A stretch of 64,000 nt of DNA from Arthrobacter sp. efr-133-TYG-118 (GCF_030209755.1 NZ_JARVRH010000018.1:1-64000), one strand, 5' to 3'; counted from the stretch's first letter, positions 27,152 to 36,349 are shown. Program-made: numbers and translations. The notes: generated from the sequence alone by a model not told the origin.

Positions 27152-29414
27152 TGTTCTTTTTCCCGTTGTTATTTCCGTTGCTGCTCGGCTGGGTGCTCGG
27201 CGTCGTATTGCTCGGAGTGGAGTTGCTTGGTGTCGAGGTCCGGTACCCCGGCGGATCGAGCAGGTTCGACGGCGGGGCCGGGAACGGGTTGGTGCCGTAG
27301 GCAGGTGCAACCTGGGTCATGTAGTTGGAGAACTGCGGACCGGCGATCATGTAACCGTCAATACCTTGGTAGAACTTTCCATTGATAGTCACATTTTGAC
27401 CAGGCCGTTGCTGGTTGCCCAGCGGATCCCCAAACCATGTGGCCGTCGCGAGGCCGGAGGTGTAACCGGCAACCCAGGTGGAACTGTTGCTGTCATTCGT
27501 GCCGGTCTTGGCCGCGACGGGGAAAGTGGTCTTGGTGGAGATACGCGGCTGGATCAGCGAGCCGGAACCCTTGTTCAGAACCTCTTGCATCGCGTAAGCA
27601 ACGCCGTGAGCAACCTCAGGGGTGACCGCATCCCTGCAGCTAGTGGACTGGGCCGGCAGCTTAGCACCCGTTTGGTCGGTGACCGAAGTGATGGCGATCG
27701 GCTCGCAGTACTTGCCATTGTTGGCAAAGGTGGCGAAGGCGCTGGCCATGGTCAGGGGAGAAGTCTGGGTGGCGCCGATCAGGTTGGACAGGCGGGTCAT
27801 GTTGACCTTGGGGTTCGGGTCGCCGGTGGTGGCATCCGGGAGGCCGCTGTGGATGCCGACGGCGTCGACGATCTTCTGGATTCCGCACAGGTCAACCCGT
27901 GCAGCCGTGGCAAACGTCATGGTGTTGATGGAGTTGGCCAAACCATCGACCACCGTCATGGGCTTGTAATAGCCGCCTTCGGCGTTCTGAAGGTCGTGGG
28001 TTCCGTTGGTGCTGTCGTATGAGTCGGTCACTGGAGTCGGACAGGTGTTTTTCCAAGGGAATCCGGGCGCGTACCGCCGGACGGTGCCATCCAGCACGGT
28101 GTTCATGGACTTGCCCTCGTTCAACCATTCGGCGAAGGTAAAGGGCTTCATGGTGGAACCTGGCTGGAAGCCGCCTAGTCCATTAAGGTCATTGCCGTTC
28201 GCATCGAGTTTGTCGACGTTGAAGTTCTGCGTTTGATCGAACTTCCCCGCAGTGGGAAACCAGACGGTGTTTTGGGCCATGGAGATGATCTTGCCGCTGC
28301 CCGGTTGAACCGAAACCAAGGAAGCGCCCCATTTGTCCGGATTCGCGCCAGCGGAAGCGTCAACCTGGGCCTGGGCCACAGCCTGGGCCTTCGGATCGAG
28401 TGTGGTCTGGATGGTGAGGCCGCCCCGTGAGACGCGATTGACGCGATCGTCGATCGTCGCACCGTACGCAGGGTTGTTGTAGAGCAAATGCAGCACGTAG
28501 TCGCAGAAATACGCAGCCGTGGGGGAATAGGGGCAACCTTGGCGAGGCTGCGTGACCTTGGTGGTCACCGGCGTCGCGATGGCGGCGTCGTAGTCAGCCT
28601 TCTTGATTTTGCCCTGGTCCAGCATGAGGCCGAGGACCAAGTCGCGGCGCTGCTTCGCGTGGTCCGGGTTCGCAACCGGGTCGTAGTAGGACGGGCTGTT
28701 GACCACGCCCGCCAGCAAAGCGGCCTGCGGCAACGTGAGGTCCTTGGCGCTGGTGCTGAAGAAGAGTCTCGAGGCGGCTTCGATGCCGTAGGCATCCTTG
28801 TTGAAGAAGACGATGTTGAGGTAACCCTCAAGGATCTGCTGCTTGGAGAATTTCTTCTCCAGCGCGATGGCCAACTTCATTTCGCGAAGTTTGTCGCCGA
28901 CGCCTTTGTTGACGCCATTGAGCTTGACATCGGCCGACTGGCCCTGGGACACGAGCGACTCGTTGATGACGTTGTTCACGTACTGCTGGGTGATGGTGGA
29001 AGCACCCTGCTTTTGGCCACGCGCTGTGCTGACGATGGCGCGCATGATGCCCGTGGCGTCGATGCCGCCGTGCTCATAGAAGCGGCTGTCCTCGACCGCG
29101 ACGATCGCGTCCTTGATGAAAGGGCTCATCTGGTCGAGCGGAACCCGAGTGCGGTTCTCGGAATAGATCGAGGCGATCTGGCTGCCGTCCGCAGCCAGGA
29201 TGGTGGTCGCCTGGCTGGGCGGGTTCACGGTAAGTTCCGCCGGCAGCGTGTCAAAGAACTGAATGGACCCACTCGCCGCACTGCCTGAAACGGCGGCCGC
29301 GGGGACAAGCAAGCCCGCCACCAGGACACCACAAATAGCGCTCACACCGAGGAATCCAAGGATCTTTCCAAGAGTGGTGGCAGTGTCGAATAGAGGGTTC
29401 CTACGAGTCACCAT
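27144..29414 (-). CDS. Class A penicillin-binding protein (glycosyltransferase-transpeptidase)
   Basis: Polymerises and cross-links peptidoglycan outside the membrane. It has 756 residues: a cytoplasmic tip, one membrane helix near residues 15-40, a GT51 domain (EDSRFYEHGG near 106, STITQQYVNN near 140) and a transpeptidase domain with Ser420-x-x-Lys423 (GSTMKPF), SIN in LANSINTM, and KTG in AAKTGTND. The C-terminus is a Pro/Ser/Thr/Asn-rich tail ending in Lys/Asn. The start is taken at ATG 29414 (MVTRRNP); GTG 29420 and ATG 29453 are alternatives, the last colliding with the divergent gene. It overlaps the metallophosphoesterase. Confidence 0.93.
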   Translation of the reverse strand: MVTRRNPLFDTATTLGKILGFLGVSAICGVLVAGLLVPAAAVSGSAASGSIQFFDTLPAELTVNPPSQATTILAADGSQIASIYSENRTRVPLDQMSPFIKDAIVAVEDSRFYEHGGIDATGIMRAIVSTARGQKQGASTITQQYVNNVINESLVSQGQSADVKLNGVNKGVGDKLREMKLAIALEKKFSKQQILEGYLNIVFFNKDAYGIEAASRLFFSTSAKDLTLPQAALLAGVVNSPSYYDPVANPDHAKQRRDLVLGLMLDQGKIKKADYDAAIATPVTTKVTQPRQGCPYSPTAAYFCDYVLHLLYNNPAYGATIDDRVNRVSRGGLTIQTTLDPKAQAVAQAQVDASAGANPDKWGASLVSVQPGSGKIISMAQNTVWFPTAGKFDQTQNFNVDKLDANGNDLNGLGGFQPGSTMKPFTFAEWLNEGKSMNTVLDGTVRRYAPGFPWKNTCPTPVTDSYDSTNGTHDLQNAEGGYYKPMTVVDGLANSINTMTFATAARVDLCGIQKIVDAVGIHSGLPDATTGDPNPKVNMTRLSNLIGATQTSPLTMASAFATFANNGKYCEPIAITSVTDQTGAKLPAQSTSCRDAVTPEVAHGVAYAMQEVLNKGSGSLIQPRISTKTTFPVAAKTGTNDSNSSTWVAGYTSGLATATWFGDPLGNQQRPGQNVTINGKFYQGIDGYMIAGPQFSNYMTQVAPAYGTNPFPAPPSNLLDPPGYRTSTPSNSTPSNTTPSTQPSSNGNNNGKKNNG

Positions 29415-29451
29415 GTTCACCACTTTACCGGCAAGGGCTAGTCTTTCTTTC

Positions 29452-29607
29452 ATGACCAAATGGGAGTACGCGACGATTCCGCTCATCATTCACGCCACAA
29501 AGCAGATTCTGGACCAGTGGGGAGAGGACGGCTGGGAGCTCGTCCAGGTTGTCCCCGGACCCGATGGAAACGGACTTGTTGCATACTTGAAGAGGGAGAA
29601 GCAGTAA
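29452..29607 (+). CDS. Small DUF4177-type protein
   Basis: A 51-residue protein beginning MTKWEYATIPL, with GEDGWELVQVVPG, the pattern of DUF4177 proteins common in actinobacteria upstream of RidA. It is too short for most gene callers but has a clear domain and is followed 2 bp later by the RidA gene. It starts only 37 bp from the divergent PBP start, so the promoters overlap. Function unknown. Confidence 0.85.
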   Translation: MTKWEYATIPLIIHATKQILDQWGEDGWELVQVVPGPDGNGLVAYLKREKQ

Positions 29608-29609
29608 CA

Positions 29610-30146
29610 ATGACAACCCCCGCAGAAGCCAGCGTTGGCGCGGATTCCACAGCTCCGGCATCCGCCGTCGAGCAGCGCCTTGCCGAACTGGGACTGACCC
29701 TGCCGGCTGTTGCAGCTCCGGTGGCCGCATATGTTCCGGCCATCGTCTCCGGCAACCACGTCTACACCTCAGGACAGCTGCCCTTCATTAACGGCAAACT
29801 CGAAGCTACGGGCAAAGTCTCCAGCGGTGAAGAGGGCCTTTCGGACGAGCCCACGGTGTCTCCGGAAGACGCGCAGATGTATGCAGCCGTCTGCGCTGTC
29901 AATGCCTTGGCTGCCGTCAAGAGCGTCATCGGGGACCTCGACCGCATCACGCGCATCGTGAAGGTCGTCGGCTTCGTGGCCTCCGATACCTCCTTCACCG
30001 GCCAGCCCGGTGTCATCAATGGTGCATCCGAGCTCCTCGGGCGTGTCTTCGGCGACAAAGGGCAGCACGCGCGTTCCGCCGTCGGCGTTGCAGTTCTTCC
30101 GCTCGACTCTCCCGTCGAGGTCGAGTTGATCGCTGAATTCAGCTAA
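29610..30146 (+). CDS. RidA family protein (enamine/imine deaminase-like)
   Basis: A 178-residue member of the long RidA subfamily (YjgF/YER057c/UK114), cytoplasmic, which hydrolyses reactive enamines or imines or may be a non-catalytic paralogue. The motifs YTSGQLPF near residue 51 and ARSAVGVAVLPLDSPVEVE near the C-terminus are typical. A 30-residue Ala/Ser-rich N-terminus precedes the fold. It is cotranscribed with the DUF4177 gene, and a NUDIX gene starts 17 bp downstream. Confidence 0.88.
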   Translation: MTTPAEASVGADSTAPASAVEQRLAELGLTLPAVAAPVAAYVPAIVSGNHVYTSGQLPFINGKLEATGKVSSGEEGLSDEPTVSPEDAQMYAAVCAVNALAAVKSVIGDLDRITRIVKVVGFVASDTSFTGQPGVINGASELLGRVFGDKGQHARSAVGVAVLPLDSPVEVELIAEFS

Positions 30147-30163
30147 GGAACCGGTTCACTCAA

Positions 30164-31075
30164 TTGCCACAACTAGCCCGACGCCTGTTTGCGTTACCCC
30201 CTGAACTAGAAGGGGCTGCACGGAACTGGCTTGAGCTCGGCGAACGGGCCCCCCGCGCCGCGCGTTTTGCATCATCTGTTGTCCTGCTCCGCGATTCGCC
30301 TACCGGCTTGGAAACGTGGATGGGTTACCGTCCCGGTTCCTCGCCGTTGGGCGTCGCCGCGTTTCCCGGCGGATCGCTGGAACCCACCGACGACGACGCC
30401 CTCGGCTGGCTTGGCCCCTCGCCTCAGCATTGGGCTGAGACGCTAGGGACCGCCGACGTCGGACTGGCCCGCCGCCACGTGGTGGGCGCCATCCGCGAAC
30501 TGTTCGAGGAAACCGGCGTGCTGCTGGCCGGCCCCGACCTGTCCTCCACCGTGGAGGCGACATCCACTCCCGAGTGGATGAAGGCCCGCGAGGCTGTAGC
30601 AGCGCAGGACAAGTCGTTCACGGATGTCCTGGCCAAGCGTGGCTTGTCGCTGCGGACGGACCTGCTCAAGCCGCTCGTCAACTGGCTCAGCCCGGACTTC
30701 GCGCACCGGCGCTTCAACACCCGCTACTTCGCGGCAACCCTTCCGGTTAACCAACAGCCCTCGCTGCTGGCCAGCAAGGGTGTCTGGGGGCGTTGGGTGT
30801 GCGTTTCCAAACTCATGGCCGAGCGCGAGACCACTGCGCTTGGGGATGAAATCGGCCAGGAAAACACGGTTGGCTTGCCATTGGGCCAGTTGTTGGTGCC
30901 GGGCTCGGAGATCATCCTCGAGAAGATGGCCGCTGCCCAGGGCTGTATTGCGTACCTCAGCTACAAACGGAAGCCGCACATGTACCAGCCGCGGCTCATC
31001 GAAGAGGATGGCGCACTCATGCTCGAAGTCGAAGCGGCCCGGACGGTTTCAGGGGAGCCACAGCGGGAGCGCTGA
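30164..31075 (+). CDS. NUDIX hydrolase
   Basis: A 303-residue NUDIX-fold hydrolase of an actinobacterial subgroup. FPGGSLEP near residue 67 and the extended RELFEETGVLL near 111 are the Nudix box, with a long insertion between its halves. The start is TTG with AAGGAA upstream. It ends the DUF4177-RidA-NUDIX transcript at a strong hairpin. Substrate unknown; a nucleoside-diphosphate-linked compound is likely. Confidence 0.85.
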   Translation: MPQLARRLFALPPELEGAARNWLELGERAPRAARFASSVVLLRDSPTGLETWMGYRPGSSPLGVAAFPGGSLEPTDDDALGWLGPSPQHWAETLGTADVGLARRHVVGAIRELFEETGVLLAGPDLSSTVEATSTPEWMKAREAVAAQDKSFTDVLAKRGLSLRTDLLKPLVNWLSPDFAHRRFNTRYFAATLPVNQQPSLLASKGVWGRWVCVSKLMAERETTALGDEIGQENTVGLPLGQLLVPGSEIILEKMAAAQGCIAYLSYKRKPHMYQPRLIEEDGALMLEVEAARTVSGEPQRER

Positions 31076-31098
31076 GGACCTACGACGCCGGCGACACG

Positions 31099-31144
31099 AA
31101 AAATGCCTGGTGACACCGGAATTCCGGTTTCACCAGGCATTTTC
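31099..31144. terminator. Bidirectional terminator after the NUDIX gene
   Basis: AAAATGCCTGGTGA pairs with TCACCAGGCATTTT, with the palindrome ACCGGAATTCCGGT inside and further GACAC/GTGTC pairing outside. A-rich and T-rich ends suit termination on both strands between convergent genes. Confidence 0.92.
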
Positions 31145-31158
31145 TGTGTCGCTAGAAA

Positions 31159-31836
31159 TTACCGGGAGCGCTGGCGGAGGCGCTGCATGTCCAGGATGAC
31201 CACTGCGCGGGCTTCGAGGCGCAGCCAGCCGCGCTGGACGAACTCGGCGAGGGCCTTGTTCACCGTCTCACGGGAGGCTCCGACCAGTTGGGCCAGTTCT
31301 TCCTGCGTGAGCTCGTGGGCGACCAGGACGCCGTCAGTCGCGGGGCGGCCGAAGCGGTCCGCGAGGTCCAGAAGGGCCTTGGCGACACGGCCCGGGACGT
31401 CCGAGAACACGAGGTCGGACAGGGAATCGTTGGTGCGGCGCAGGCGGCGAGCGAGTGCCTGGAGCAACTGCGCGGACACCTCGGGGCGAGTGCGCAGCAG
31501 GGCGTTGAGGCTTTCGTTCTTCAGGCCTGCCAGGCGGGTCTCGGAAACGGCCGTGGCCGTTGCGGTGCGCGGGCTGGGGTCGAACAGGGCCATTTCGCCG
31601 AAGAGCTCGCCCGGGCCGAGGATGGCCAGGAGGGATTCGCGGCCATCCGGAGAGGTGCGGCCGAGCTTAACTTTGCCGGACACGATGAAGTAGAGCTGGT
31701 CACCCTGATCCCCCTCGCGGAAAACAGACGCTCCGCGTGAAAGGTCCACCTCTGTGAGTTCGTCCGTCAGCAGACGGAAAGCGTCGTCGTCAAGTGTGGC
31801 GAAGAGGGGTGCGCGGCGCAATACCTCGATATCCAT
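31159..31836 (-). CDS. Crp/Fnr-family transcriptional regulator
   Basis: A 225-residue regulator with an N-terminal cyclic-nucleotide-binding domain (residues 10-120; FGEMALFDPSPRTATATA is the phosphate-binding cassette) and a C-terminal winged helix (TQEELAQLVGASRETVNKAL). It resembles the GlxR/Crp global regulators of actinobacteria that bind cAMP. The start is MDIEVLRR because GGAG lies six bases upstream; a longer frame begins 14 codons earlier without such a site. It ends at a shared terminator. Confidence 0.92.
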   Translation of the reverse strand: MDIEVLRRAPLFATLDDDAFRLLTDELTEVDLSRGASVFREGDQGDQLYFIVSGKVKLGRTSPDGRESLLAILGPGELFGEMALFDPSPRTATATAVSETRLAGLKNESLNALLRTRPEVSAQLLQALARRLRRTNDSLSDLVFSDVPGRVAKALLDLADRFGRPATDGVLVAHELTQEELAQLVGASRETVNKALAEFVQRGWLRLEARAVVILDMQRLRQRSR

Positions 31837-32083
31837 GAAATCTCCTGAGTAAAAGTTCGGCTGGGGCGCTTCAGCCATTGTTTCAGAATTTTGTCGCGTC
31901 TGTGACGTACTTGGCAGCCGAAACGCCCTAAATCACGCGGAAGGGGCCCAAAACCGTGCCCCAACCGGCCGGGAATCCCCTGCAGGGCGGCTGCTTCGCG
32001 ATCTGGGCGACAGCTTGCTTCCGCAGGGAAGCTGTCAGTCTGTGCAACTACAATTGGGGCTTACTCGGCTGTGAGGAGCTTTG

Positions 32084-33268
32084 GTGTTCGGCTTGACCAT
32101 CTTGGACCTGGCGTTGATTTTGACGCTACTTTCCTACCTGATCTACGGACTGCGCAACGGCTTCTTCGTGACGCTCGGCGGAATCGCGGGCTTCGCGGTA
32201 GGAGCGGTGGCTGCCTTTATCGCGGTCCCGCTCGTCGGCGACTGGGTGAAGGACAGTGGCTGGAGGCTTACCGCCATCATCGGCTCGGCCGTAGTGCTCA
32301 TTGTCCTTGGGCACGGGCTCGGTACCTGGATCGGCCAGCGGGTCCGCAAAGCCGTGCGTATCCAGCCATTGCACGCACTTGACCGCGTGCTGGGTGGTTT
32401 CGTCAGCTTGGTTGTTGCCGCACTAGTCATGTCCATGTTGGCTTTCAGCATCGGCTCCTTGGGCGTGCCGTTCGTTTCGCAGCAGCTAGCCGATTCCAAG
32501 GTGATCCGCTTCATCGACACCATGACGCCCACACCCGTCAAAGCCAGCGTGGCGCAACTGCGTTCCACGGTCATGGGCAACGGCATTCCGCAACTCATCG
32601 AGGGCATCGGCCCCGTTGCACCTGTGCCCATTCCGAACACCAGCACGGACACTCCCGCACTCAACAACGCGGCCCATTCCGTACTGAAGATTGCCGGCAC
32701 GGCCTACCAGTGCGGCCAAAACCAGACGGGCTCCGGTTTCGTGGTCTCCCCTGGCCGCGTGGTGACCAACGCGCACGTCGTGGCTGGCGTGTCGCAGCCT
32801 GTAGTTGAAATCCCCGACGGCGGTGCGTTGCCTGGTCGCGTGGTCTACTTCGACAGCCAACGCGACTTGGCCGTGGTCGCCGTCGACGGTCTCCCGACGG
32901 CGCCGCTGCAGCTGAGCGCCGACCTTCCTGCCGGTTCGCCCGCGGCCTTCGCCGGCTACCCCCACGGTGGTCCGTTCCAGTCCAAGCCGGCCGCGGTGGA
33001 GGGCATCTCGACCCTGCTGGTGCCGGACATTTACGGCAACAACCCGTCCCCGGAACAGGTCTACAAACTGGCCGGAGACGTGCAGCCCGGCAATTCGGGC
33101 GGTCCGCTTCTGACGACCCAGGGGCAGGTTGCCGGCGTGGTCTTCGCCAAGACCACTTCGGATGTGGCCGTGGGCTACGCCCTGACTATGGACGAGCTCT
33201 CGCCAGTGGCCCAGCAAGCACCATCCCTGAGCGAGGCAGTGTCGTCAGGTCAGTGCACCAAGAAGTAG
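32084..33268 (+). CDS. MarP-type membrane serine protease (CvpA plus trypsin-like domain)
   Basis: A 394-residue protein with four N-terminal helices of the colicin V production (CvpA) type and a periplasmic chymotrypsin-like domain. The catalytic triad is His231 (TNAHVV), Asp261 (RDLAVV) and Ser338 (GNSGGP). Homologous to M. tuberculosis MarP, needed for acid and oxidative stress tolerance. The start is GTG 32084 with AGGAG five bases upstream; TTG 32081 is possible but too close. It stands alone and ends before a repeat block. Confidence 0.9.
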   Translation: MFGLTILDLALILTLLSYLIYGLRNGFFVTLGGIAGFAVGAVAAFIAVPLVGDWVKDSGWRLTAIIGSAVVLIVLGHGLGTWIGQRVRKAVRIQPLHALDRVLGGFVSLVVAALVMSMLAFSIGSLGVPFVSQQLADSKVIRFIDTMTPTPVKASVAQLRSTVMGNGIPQLIEGIGPVAPVPIPNTSTDTPALNNAAHSVLKIAGTAYQCGQNQTGSGFVVSPGRVVTNAHVVAGVSQPVVEIPDGGALPGRVVYFDSQRDLAVVAVDGLPTAPLQLSADLPAGSPAAFAGYPHGGPFQSKPAAVEGISTLLVPDIYGNNPSPEQVYKLAGDVQPGNSGGPLLTTQGQVAGVVFAKTTSDVAVGYALTMDELSPVAQQAPSLSEAVSSGQCTKK

Positions 33269-33309
33269 CCCTGCCCACCAAGGGACATGCTCAGCGCTTG
33301 ATCTGAGCA

Positions 33310-33482
33310 CTGGACATATTGCGATTATGTCCAGCCTTGGTCACGAAGAATGAGCATGTCCCCAGGGATGGGGTGCACATGTCCAGCCTTGGCCACGAAG
33401 AATGAGCATGTCCCCAGGGATGGGGTGCACATGTCCAGCGCTGGTCACGAAGAATGAGCATGTCCCCAGGAACGTGCTCAGT
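33310..33482. repeat. Intergenic palindromic repeat locus 3 (TGGACATA family, 52-bp period)
   Basis: A perfect 9-bp palindrome, CTGGACATA-TTGCGAT-TATGTCCAG, at 33310-33334 opens three tandem copies of a 52-bp unit beginning ATGTCCAG at 33327, 33379 and 33431. The first two copies are nearly identical; the third diverges at its end. Each copy contains GAGCATGTCC. The array fills the gap between the MarP-type gene and aroQ. Confidence 0.9.
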
Positions 33483-33490
33483 CGGAGGAT

Positions 33491-33955
33491 CTAGACCGCG
33501 GTGGCGAGGTAGTCGATGGCCAGTTTGTAGCCCTGGACTCCTGCGCCGACGATGACCGCGGAGCACACTGGGGACAGGTAGGAGTGGTGCCGGAATTCCT
33601 CGCGCTGGTGCACATTGGTGATGTGGACCTCGACGGCGGGAAGCTGCACCGCTGCAAGGGCGTCCCGCAGTGCCACGGAAGTGTGCGTGTACGCACCCGC
33701 GTTGATGACGATCCCGACGGCGGTTCCGCGTGCGCCGTGAATGGCGTCCAGGAGGTCGCCCTCATGGTTGGACTGGACGCAGTCCACTGTGAAGCCGTGG
33801 GCCTCGGCGGCTGCCAGGGCGAGCTGTTCCACGTCGGCCAAAGTGGAGGTGCCGTACTTTTCCGGTTCGCGCGTGCCCAGCAGGTTCAGGTTGGGGCCAT
33901 TGAGGACGAGGATGGTGCCGCGACCGGCTTCGGTGGCGATGGGAGCTTCAGTCAT
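33491..33955 (-). CDS. aroQ: 3-dehydroquinate dehydratase, type II
   Basis: Shikimate-pathway enzyme, 154 residues, dodecameric in known members. [17 protein letters not shown] holds the catalytic tyrosine and arginine; [19 protein letters not shown] holds the catalytic histidine and substrate contacts. The start is MTEAPIA; GTG 33964 upstream is less likely. The gene stands between an intergenic repeat array and a hairpin, apart from other aro genes. Confidence 0.95.
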   Translation of the reverse strand: MTEAPIATEAGRGTILVLNGPNLNLLGTREPEKYGTSTLADVEQLALAAAEAHGFTVDCVQSNHEGDLLDAIHGARGTAVGIVINAGAYTHTSVALRDALAAVQLPAVEVHITNVHQREEFRHHSYLSPVCSAVIVGAGVQGYKLAIDYLATAV

Positions 33956-33988
33956 GACTCCCAATCTATCGGTGTGCGGCGACGGTCC

Positions 33989-34027
33989 GGCGTTTCTTAC
34001 GCAGCCAACGGCAGCGTAAGAAACGCC
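33989..34027. repeat. Perfect 14-bp hairpin upstream of aroQ
   Basis: GGCGTTTCTTACGC at 33989-34002 and its exact complement at 34014-34027 with an 11-nt loop. It lies 34 bp upstream of aroQ and 9 bp after the alpha-galactosidase stop, so it probably terminates the upstream operon, though no T-run follows. Confidence 0.75.
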
Positions 34028-34036
34028 GAACAGCAG

Positions 34037-36253
34037 CTACACCGCAGTGAAGCGGAGGAGCAGCGCGTGCTCAGGGTTCAGGACCGGCATAGGAAGCCCC
34101 ACCTCAGCAAGGAAGCGGCCGCTTACTTCAGCTCCGGATGGCAGCCATGCCGGCGGTTGCACCTGTGTGAACGTGCGGGCGTAATCGGCGTCGCCGGGAG
34201 CCGGGAAAATGGCTTGCACCGCGTAGGAACGCCGGGGATCGAGGCCCGGAATGGCGACGCGCCCGGGTTGTTCGGCGAACGATGTCCGGGTGCTGACGAC
34301 GGCGAACAGTGCGGACCCGCCGTCGTCGGAGACCACGCCGTGCAGCATCAGCGAGTCGTCCGGAACGTCCGCACGGACCATCCGCCCGCTGTGGATGAGC
34401 CCCCGGTGCTCCTTGTACAGGCCGATGAAGCGCTTGAGCTCCTCGCGTTCGGCGTCCTGCACCTGGCGGACGTCCCATTCCATGCCGAAATGCCCGAACA
34501 ACGCGGTGATGGCGCGGAAGGAGAGATCGTGTGTTCGGGCCGTGGTGTGTGAGGTGGTGGGGCCGATGTGCCCGCCCACCAGTTCCGGTGGAACCACGAC
34601 GCCCGTCCAGCGCTGGATGGTCTGCCTTTCGAGGGCGTCGTTGCAGTCCGATCCCCAGATCCTGTCGGTCCGCTCAAGGATGCCGAGGTCCACCCGGGCC
34701 CCACCGGAAGAGCAGCTTTCTATTTCGACGCCGGGGTGGGCTTTGCGAAGTTCGTCGAAGAGCCGGTACGCGGCCAGGGTTTGCGCATGTACGGAGGCGC
34801 GGCCTGCATGGCCGTGCTCGCCGAGGTCCCGGTTCTGGTCCCATTTGAGGTATTTGATGTTGTTTTCCCCCAGCAGGGCGTCGATCCGTTCAAAGACGTA
34901 CTGCCAGGCCGCGGGGTTGACGAGGTCGATGATGTGCTGGTGGCGCCACTCCAGCGGGAGGCGGCCGCCGTCCTTGTGGGAGAGGGCCGCGGGGCCCACG
35001 ATCCAGTCGGGGTGCGCCCGGGCAACGTCCGAATCCAAGTTGATCATTTCCGGTTCCACCCAGAGCCCGAATTCCATGCCATGGGAGTTCACGGCCTCGA
35101 TGAGCGGCGTCAGGCCATCGGGCCAAAGGGTTTCGTCGACGTACCAATCGCCCAGGCCGGCATGGTCGTCGCGGCGCCCGCGGAACCAGCCGTCGTCGAG
35201 CACGAAGCGCTCCACGCCCAGCTCCGCGGCGGACTCCGCGAGCTCGATCAGGGTGTCCAGCCTGTGGTCGAAGTACACGGCCTCCCAGGTGTTGAGGACC
35301 ACCGGGCGGGGCTTGCCGGCGGGGAGCCCCGAGGAAGCCGCGGGAAGGACGTGATGCGGGCGGGACCGGAACCAGCTGTAGAAGGCTTCGCTGATGCCGT
35401 CCAGGCCGTGGTCCGAGTAGGCGGCAAACAGCGCAGGCGTGGTGTAGCTCTCGCCAGGTTGGAGCACTACTTCCGCCGGGCCCAGGAGTTCAGAGCCGCC
35501 GATCATGGTGCGGCCATCGGCCACGGTGTCGGCGAATTGTTCATGGTTGCCGCTCCAAGCCAAGTGGGTGGCCCAGACCTTCCCGTGGCGGTTGCCGAAT
35601 CCGGCGGTACCTGCGGCGAAAAGCAGCGAGGAATCGTGCCCCGTGCGGCCGTGGCGTCCCGTGCGTACCCACGTTCCTTGCTGGACGGTCCGGCGCTGTG
35701 GGTGGCGTTCGCGGCACCAGCGCCCGGTGAGGTCAAGGAGTTCGACGGCGTCCGGCCCCACCGGGAGGACGGTGGCCAGCTCGTCGAGCTGGAAGGGGGA
35801 CGAACCGTCGTTGACGGCGGTGTGGCGCAGTTCGAGAAGGCCGCCGGGATGAAGCGTGAGCTTGGACGTCACGGTGATTCCGGCGTCGGGATCTTTCTGG
35901 ACAATCACTGCAGAGGCGGCCGCTGCAGAGGCGACGGCGGAACTGGCGTCAGCCTGCACGTCCGCCACGCGAAGCCGGAGCGAGAAGTCCAGTCCCGGGA
36001 CGCCGTCGGCGATTCGCTGGCCGCGCAGGCCCGGTCGGCCCTGCCAGGCGGAGGAACCTTGAGGGAGGAGCGTCGCCGGCACGTTGGCGTCGACGGCGGA
36101 GTGCGGGATGGGTTCGCCCAGGATGGCGAGGTCCGGGAGGGTGCTGCCGAGGTCGGCACCCCAGTGGATGACTTCGGCCTCTCCGTTGTCGAAACTGACC
36201 ACCAGGCTTGTGCCGGCGGAACGGAGGTGGAGCGGGTCCATGGGCTGGTTCAC
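34037..36253 (-). CDS. Alpha-galactosidase, GH36
   Basis: A 738-residue GH36 enzyme that releases terminal alpha-galactose from melibiose, raffinose or galactomannan oligosaccharides. It has an N-terminal beta-supersandwich (1-300), a TIM barrel with nucleophile Asp472 (KWDQNRD) and acid/base Asp536 (GSDCND), and a C-terminal beta domain. ESCSSGGARVDLGIL is the family signature. No signal peptide, so it acts on imported sugar. It is the last gene of the ABC importer operon. The start is GTG 36253; ATG 36241 is an alternative. Confidence 0.94.
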   Translation of the reverse strand: MNQPMDPLHLRSAGTSLVVSFDNGEAEVIHWGADLGSTLPDLAILGEPIPHSAVDANVPATLLPQGSSAWQGRPGLRGQRIADGVPGLDFSLRLRVADVQADASSAVASAAAASAVIVQKDPDAGITVTSKLTLHPGGLLELRHTAVNDGSSPFQLDELATVLPVGPDAVELLDLTGRWCRERHPQRRTVQQGTWVRTGRHGRTGHDSSLLFAAGTAGFGNRHGKVWATHLAWSGNHEQFADTVADGRTMIGGSELLGPAEVVLQPGESYTTPALFAAYSDHGLDGISEAFYSWFRSRPHHVLPAASSGLPAGKPRPVVLNTWEAVYFDHRLDTLIELAESAAELGVERFVLDDGWFRGRRDDHAGLGDWYVDETLWPDGLTPLIEAVNSHGMEFGLWVEPEMINLDSDVARAHPDWIVGPAALSHKDGGRLPLEWRHQHIIDLVNPAAWQYVFERIDALLGENNIKYLKWDQNRDLGEHGHAGRASVHAQTLAAYRLFDELRKAHPGVEIESCSSGGARVDLGILERTDRIWGSDCNDALERQTIQRWTGVVVPPELVGGHIGPTTSHTTARTHDLSFRAITALFGHFGMEWDVRQVQDAEREELKRFIGLYKEHRGLIHSGRMVRADVPDDSLMLHGVVSDDGGSALFAVVSTRTSFAEQPGRVAIPGLDPRRSYAVQAIFPAPGDADYARTFTQVQPPAWLPSGAEVSGRFLAEVGLPMPVLNPEHALLLRFTAV

Positions 36254-36286
36254 TTTCAGAGAGGGGCGCGTTACGAGGGAGTGGAG

Positions 36287-36332
36287 AGTCCGGGCGCCGC
36301 CGTCAAAGGAGTGAAGCGGCGGCGCCCGGACT
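36287..36332 (-). terminator. Hairpin between the binding-protein gene and the alpha-galactosidase
   Basis: A 16-bp perfect GC-rich stem (36287-36302, 36317-36332) with a 14-nt loop lies 18 bp after the binding-protein stop and 34 bp before the galactosidase start. Without a U-run it is more likely an mRNA-stabilising or attenuating element that keeps binding-protein levels high. Confidence 0.75.
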
Positions 36333-36349
36333 GGTTTCAGGGGCTGGTG

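Noticed and set aside
33310..33482. Possible CRISPR array because of the regular 52-bp period
   Set aside because: Units are contiguous with no spacers, and no cas gene lies in the window.
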